NCBI GenBank assembly: GCA_964424125.1
Contig: CAYRHS010000168.1
Span: 1-6,590, forward strand
Source: CAYRHS01 sp964424125
GTDB taxonomy: Bacteria; Actinomycetota; Acidimicrobiia; IMCC26256; JAOSJL01
Length of the DNA: 6,590 bases
Direction of reading: 5' to 3'
Made by a program: the position numbers and the translations under genes. Positions 4,363 to 6,590 of this stretch are shown here, in pieces. The notes under the pieces are model-generated. The model saw nothing but the letters and a program-made list of their open reading frames with translations. It did not search any database and was not told the DNA's origin. Every line of letters starts with the position of its first letter. The stretch's first letter is position 1.

Positions 4363-5751
4363 ATGGGCGAGGAGCGTGAGCTGCTGGAGCGGACCGCTCG
4401 TCTCGCCCGGGCCTATCTCGACAGCCTCGGGACGCGCCCGGTCCCCCCATCGGCATCCACGGACGAGCTGCGCGCTGCGCTCGGCGGGCCGCTCCCCGAG
4501 CACCCGGCCGACCCTGCCGACGTCGTCGACGCGCTGGCGGCCGCGGCCGAGCCGGGTCTCATGGCCACCGGGAGCGGCCGGTTCTTCGGCTTCGTGATCG
4601 GCGGCGCGCTCCCCGCGGCGCTGGCTGCGGACTGGCTCACCGCGACGTGGGACCAGAACGCGGGTCTGTACGCGGTCGCGCCCGCCGCGTCGGTCGTCGA
4701 GGAGACCGCGGAGGGGTGGATCCGCGACCTCCTCGGGCTCCCCGACCGGACGTCCGTCGGGTTCGTGACCGGCTGCCAGATGGCCCACGTGACCTGCCTG
4801 GCTGCCGCGCGCCGCGAGATGCTCCTGCGGGCCGGGTGGGACGTCGACGAGCAGGGTCTGACCGGCGCCCCGCCCATTCGGGTCGTGACGGGCGCTCGCC
4901 GTCACGTGACCGTCGATCGCGCGCTCCGGCTGCTCGGGATCGGCCGCGTCGCGCTGCACACCGTCGGCGCGGACGACCAGGGGCGCCTCGACGTCGACGA
5001 GCTCGGCGCGGAGCTCGAACGGCCTGCCAGCCCGACGATCGTCGTTGCGCAGGCCGGCGAGGTGAACACCGGCGCGTTCGATTCGTTCCATCCCGTCGCC
5101 GACGTTGCGCAGGCCGCCGGAGCGTGGCTGCACGTCGACGGCGCATTCGGGCTGTGGGCCGCGGCCAGCCCGCAATTGCGGCATCTCGTCGACGGAGCCG
5201 AGCGCGCCGATTCGTGGGCGACGGACGCGCACAAGTGGCTCAACGTCCCCTACGACAGCGGCTTGGCGCTATGTGCGCACCCCGAAGCCCACCGCGCCGC
5301 GATGTCCGCCCACGCCGACTACCTGATGCAGGCGGAGCCCGGCGCGGCGCGCGATCCCCTCGACTGGACGCCGGAGTTCTCCCGCCGGGCGCGGGGCTTC
5401 ACGGTCTACGCGGCGTTGCGTTCGCTCGGTCGCTCCGGTGTAGCTGCCCTCGTCGAGCAGTCCTGTGCGCAGGCTCGCTGCTTCGCCGCCGAGCTCGAGC
5501 GCCTTCGTGGTGCCGAGATCATGAACGAGGTCGTGCTCAACCAGGTGCTGCTCCGTTTCGCGGACGACGCCACGACCGCGGCGGTGTTGCGGCACGTGCA
5601 GGAGAGCGGTCGCGCGTGGATGAGCGGGACGACCTGGGACGGCCGCGACGCCATCCGGATCTCGGTCTCGAACTGGTCCACGAGCGACGACGACGTGGAT
5701 CGCACCGTCCGCGCGTTCGGCGATGCTGTTACTGCCGTGGGAGCCCGGTAG
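4363..5751 (+). CDS. PLP-dependent group II decarboxylase family enzyme
   Basis: This 462-aa cytoplasmic fold-type I PLP enzyme of the aromatic-amino-acid/diaminobutyrate decarboxylase group probably removes the alpha-carboxyl group of an amino acid; the substrate is unknown. VGFVTGCQMAHVTCLAAAR (132-150) is the cofactor-phosphate loop, H181 (ARRHVTVDRA) is the usual ring-stacking His, and D259 in HVDGAFG contacts the pyridine nitrogen. The Schiff-base lysine is K291 in DAHKWLN. SRRARGFTVYAALRSLGRSG (340-359) and the C-terminal IRISVSNWSTS (431-441) match the group. The AGEVNTGAFDSF loop carries E233 where Asn or Thr is usual. The start ATG has a -10-like hexamer seven bases upstream. The gene is divergent from the SDR and convergent, with a 7-bp gap, with the methyltransferase. 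Databases may label it an aminotransferase-family protein; the decarboxylase group is firmer than the reaction. Confidence 0.92.
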   Translation: MGEERELLERTARLARAYLDSLGTRPVPPSASTDELRAALGGPLPEHPADPADVVDALAAAAEPGLMATGSGRFFGFVIGGALPAALAADWLTATWDQNAGLYAVAPAASVVEETAEGWIRDLLGLPDRTSVGFVTGCQMAHVTCLAAARREMLLRAGWDVDEQGLTGAPPIRVVTGARRHVTVDRALRLLGIGRVALHTVGADDQGRLDVDELGAELERPASPTIVVAQAGEVNTGAFDSFHPVADVAQAAGAWLHVDGAFGLWAAASPQLRHLVDGAERADSWATDAHKWLNVPYDSGLALCAHPEAHRAAMSAHADYLMQAEPGAARDPLDWTPEFSRRARGFTVYAALRSLGRSGVAALVEQSCAQARCFAAELERLRGAEIMNEVVLNQVLLRFADDATTAAVLRHVQESGRAWMSGTTWDGRDAIRISVSNWSTSDDDVDRTVRAFGDAVTAVGAR

Positions 5752-5758
5752 CTCGCGA

Positions 5759-6382
5759 TCAGCGATCCCGGCGGAAGCGCGCGTAGAGGAACTGCTGGGC
5801 GACGCCCCCGGGCGTGCGGTGGTCGTCGAGCCGGTGCTCCACGAGGCGGAACCCGGCTCCGAGGAGCACGGTGAGGTCCTCGGTGTCGTAGCGGACCACC
5901 GGGAGGCCACTGCACTGCTCGGGTCCGTCGGGACCGAAGGTCGCCACGATCGCGTGACCTCCCGGCGCCAGCGCGGCGCGCAGGGTCTCCACGTAGCGCT
6001 TCCGGTCCCCGGGGTCGACGAGGAAGTGCAGCACGGCCCGGTCGTGCCAGAGGTCGTAGGCACGATCCGGACGCCAGGAGCGGACGTCCGCGCTCACCCA
6101 GTCGACGAGTCGGGCACGCGCGCCCAATCGGCGCCGTGCCTGCTCGAGGCCGATGGCAGAGAGGTCGAGCACCGTGACGTCGCTGTATCCGGCGTCGAGG
6201 AGGTGATCGACGAGGGTGGAGGCTCCGCCGCCCACGTCGACGATCGCCGCGTCGTGCCCGATCCCAGTGGCGTCGACGAGCTCCAGGGATCGCGTCGGGT
6301 GGCGCTGGTACCAGCTGACCTCGTCAGCGCGCCGCTCCCGATGGACGGTGTCCCAGTGGTCCTTCGGTTGTGTCGCGCCCAC
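5759..6382 (-). CDS. Class I SAM-dependent methyltransferase
   Basis: This 207-aa cytoplasmic methyltransferase uses S-adenosylmethionine; the acceptor is unknown. It opens with DHWDTVHRERRADEVSWYQ (8-26), typical of a small-methyltransferase subgroup. Motif I is VDVGGGAST (48-56), the ribose-binding acid D73 is in VLDLS, and D99 in SADV is the adenine-side acid. HDRAVLHFL (113-121) and LAPGGHAIVATF (138-149) complete the Rossmann core. ECSGLPVVRY-like residues (QCSGLPVVRY, 156-165) are a subgroup signature. The start is GTG 6382, chosen because GGGAG lies about eight bases upstream and homologous proteins begin shortly before DHW. A longer in-frame reading to 6460 would overlap the divergent gene and add a low-complexity tail. 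It is not obviously linked in function to its neighbours. Confidence 0.92.
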   Translation of the reverse strand: MGATQPKDHWDTVHRERRADEVSWYQRHPTRSLELVDATGIGHDAAIVDVGGGASTLVDHLLDAGYSDVTVLDLSAIGLEQARRRLGARARLVDWVSADVRSWRPDRAYDLWHDRAVLHFLVDPGDRKRYVETLRAALAPGGHAIVATFGPDGPEQCSGLPVVRYDTEDLTVLLGAGFRLVEHRLDDHRTPGGVAQQFLYARFRRDR

Positions 6383-6395
6383 GCCGTATTCTCCC

Positions 6396-6406
6396 GCGGA
6401 ATCCGC
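6396..6406. promoter_or_regulatory. Short palindrome in the methyltransferase/glucosidase divergent gap
   Basis: GCGGA-A-TCCGC is a perfect 5-bp dyad in the 46-bp gap between divergent genes. It could be an operator half or simply chance in GC-rich DNA. No -10-like hexamer is visible for either gene here. Confidence 0.2.
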
Positions 6407-6428
6407 AGCCGACGACAGGGGCCGACGA

Positions 6429-6590
6429 GTGGACGAGGCCGGCGATCCGAGCGGGAGCACGCCGTGGTGGCAGGACGCCGTCGTCTACCAGATCTACCCG
6501 AGGAGCTTCTGCGACACCACCGGGGACGGCGTCGGCGACCTGGAGGGCGTCCGTCGCCACCTCGACCATCTCGTCTGGCTCGGCGTGGAC
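6429..6590 (+). CDS. GH13 alpha-glucosidase-like enzyme, N-terminal part (3' end outside window)
   Basis: The first 54 codons of a glycoside hydrolase family 13 enzyme are visible; these enzymes hydrolyse or transfer alpha-glucosidic bonds and are usually 500-600 residues long. TPWWQDAVVYQIYPRSF (11-27) forms the first barrel strand, GDGVGDLEGV (32-41) is the conserved loop after it, and LDHLVWLGVD (45-54) leads to strand two. PWW-QDAVVYQIYPRSF is closer to alpha-glucosidase/oligo-1,6-glucosidase than to trehalose synthase, which usually has YEVYVRSF. The start is GTG 6429, with AGGGG about eight bases upstream; no in-frame ATG is near. The catalytic residues lie outside the window, so specificity cannot be judged. 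Confidence 0.87.
   Translation, partial: MDEAGDPSGSTPWWQDAVVYQIYPRSFCDTTGDGVGDLEGVRRHLDHLVWLGVD

Noticed and set aside
4171..5232. Long minus-strand open frame opposite the decarboxylase, and a long plus-strand open frame at 4647-5786
   Set aside because: Both are Arg/Ala/Pro-rich frames without recognisable motifs, lying over a well-supported gene; they are explained by high GC content.
5755..5767. Direct repeat GCGATC-A-GCGATC between the decarboxylase and methyltransferase genes
   Set aside because: Only two six-base copies, partly in coding sequence; consistent with chance.

Overview
The window is GC-rich (mostly G/C at third codon positions) and gene-dense. It carries a secreted resuscitation-promoting-factor (Rpf)-like lytic protein, GTG starts, and possible -10 hexamers of the form TAGSST with no recognisable -35. 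Together these suggest a high-GC actinobacterium. Some protein flavours (the SDR, the methyltransferase, the Rpf-like protein) recall Acidimicrobiia, but that placement is an inference.

Layout. Positions 1-1144 (minus) hold the N-terminal quarter of an Lhr-type superfamily 2 helicase that runs off the left edge. 1145-1288 is a gap with two adjacent GC-rich hairpins. 1289-1897 (minus) encodes a 202-aa secreted Rpf-like transglycosylase with a low-complexity linker. 1898 to about 2220 is a divergent regulatory region. It contains contiguous helices that can be folded by hand in the rpf-like leader up to its ribosome binding site, and a near-perfect CRP/GlxR-type palindrome. It also contains a plausible promoter for the rightward gene pair. 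That pair (to 3462, plus) is a degenerate double zinc-ribbon protein overlapping by one base a three-segment membrane protein of unknown function. 3476-4258 (minus) is an NADP-type short-chain dehydrogenase. 4363-5751 (plus) is a PLP-dependent group II decarboxylase-like enzyme with a probably leaderless start. 5759-6382 (minus) is a class I SAM methyltransferase. 6429-6590 (plus) is the start of a GH13 alpha-glucosidase-like enzyme cut by the right edge.

The genes do not form one pathway. They are mostly single transcription units in alternating orientation; the only likely operon is the zinc-ribbon/membrane pair. I see no mobile element, CRISPR array, tRNA or rRNA. The most interesting material is non-coding: the structured rpf-like leader, the CRP-like site, and a start-codon/frame conflict at the zinc-ribbon gene. 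All structures were found by eye without energy calculation or database search.
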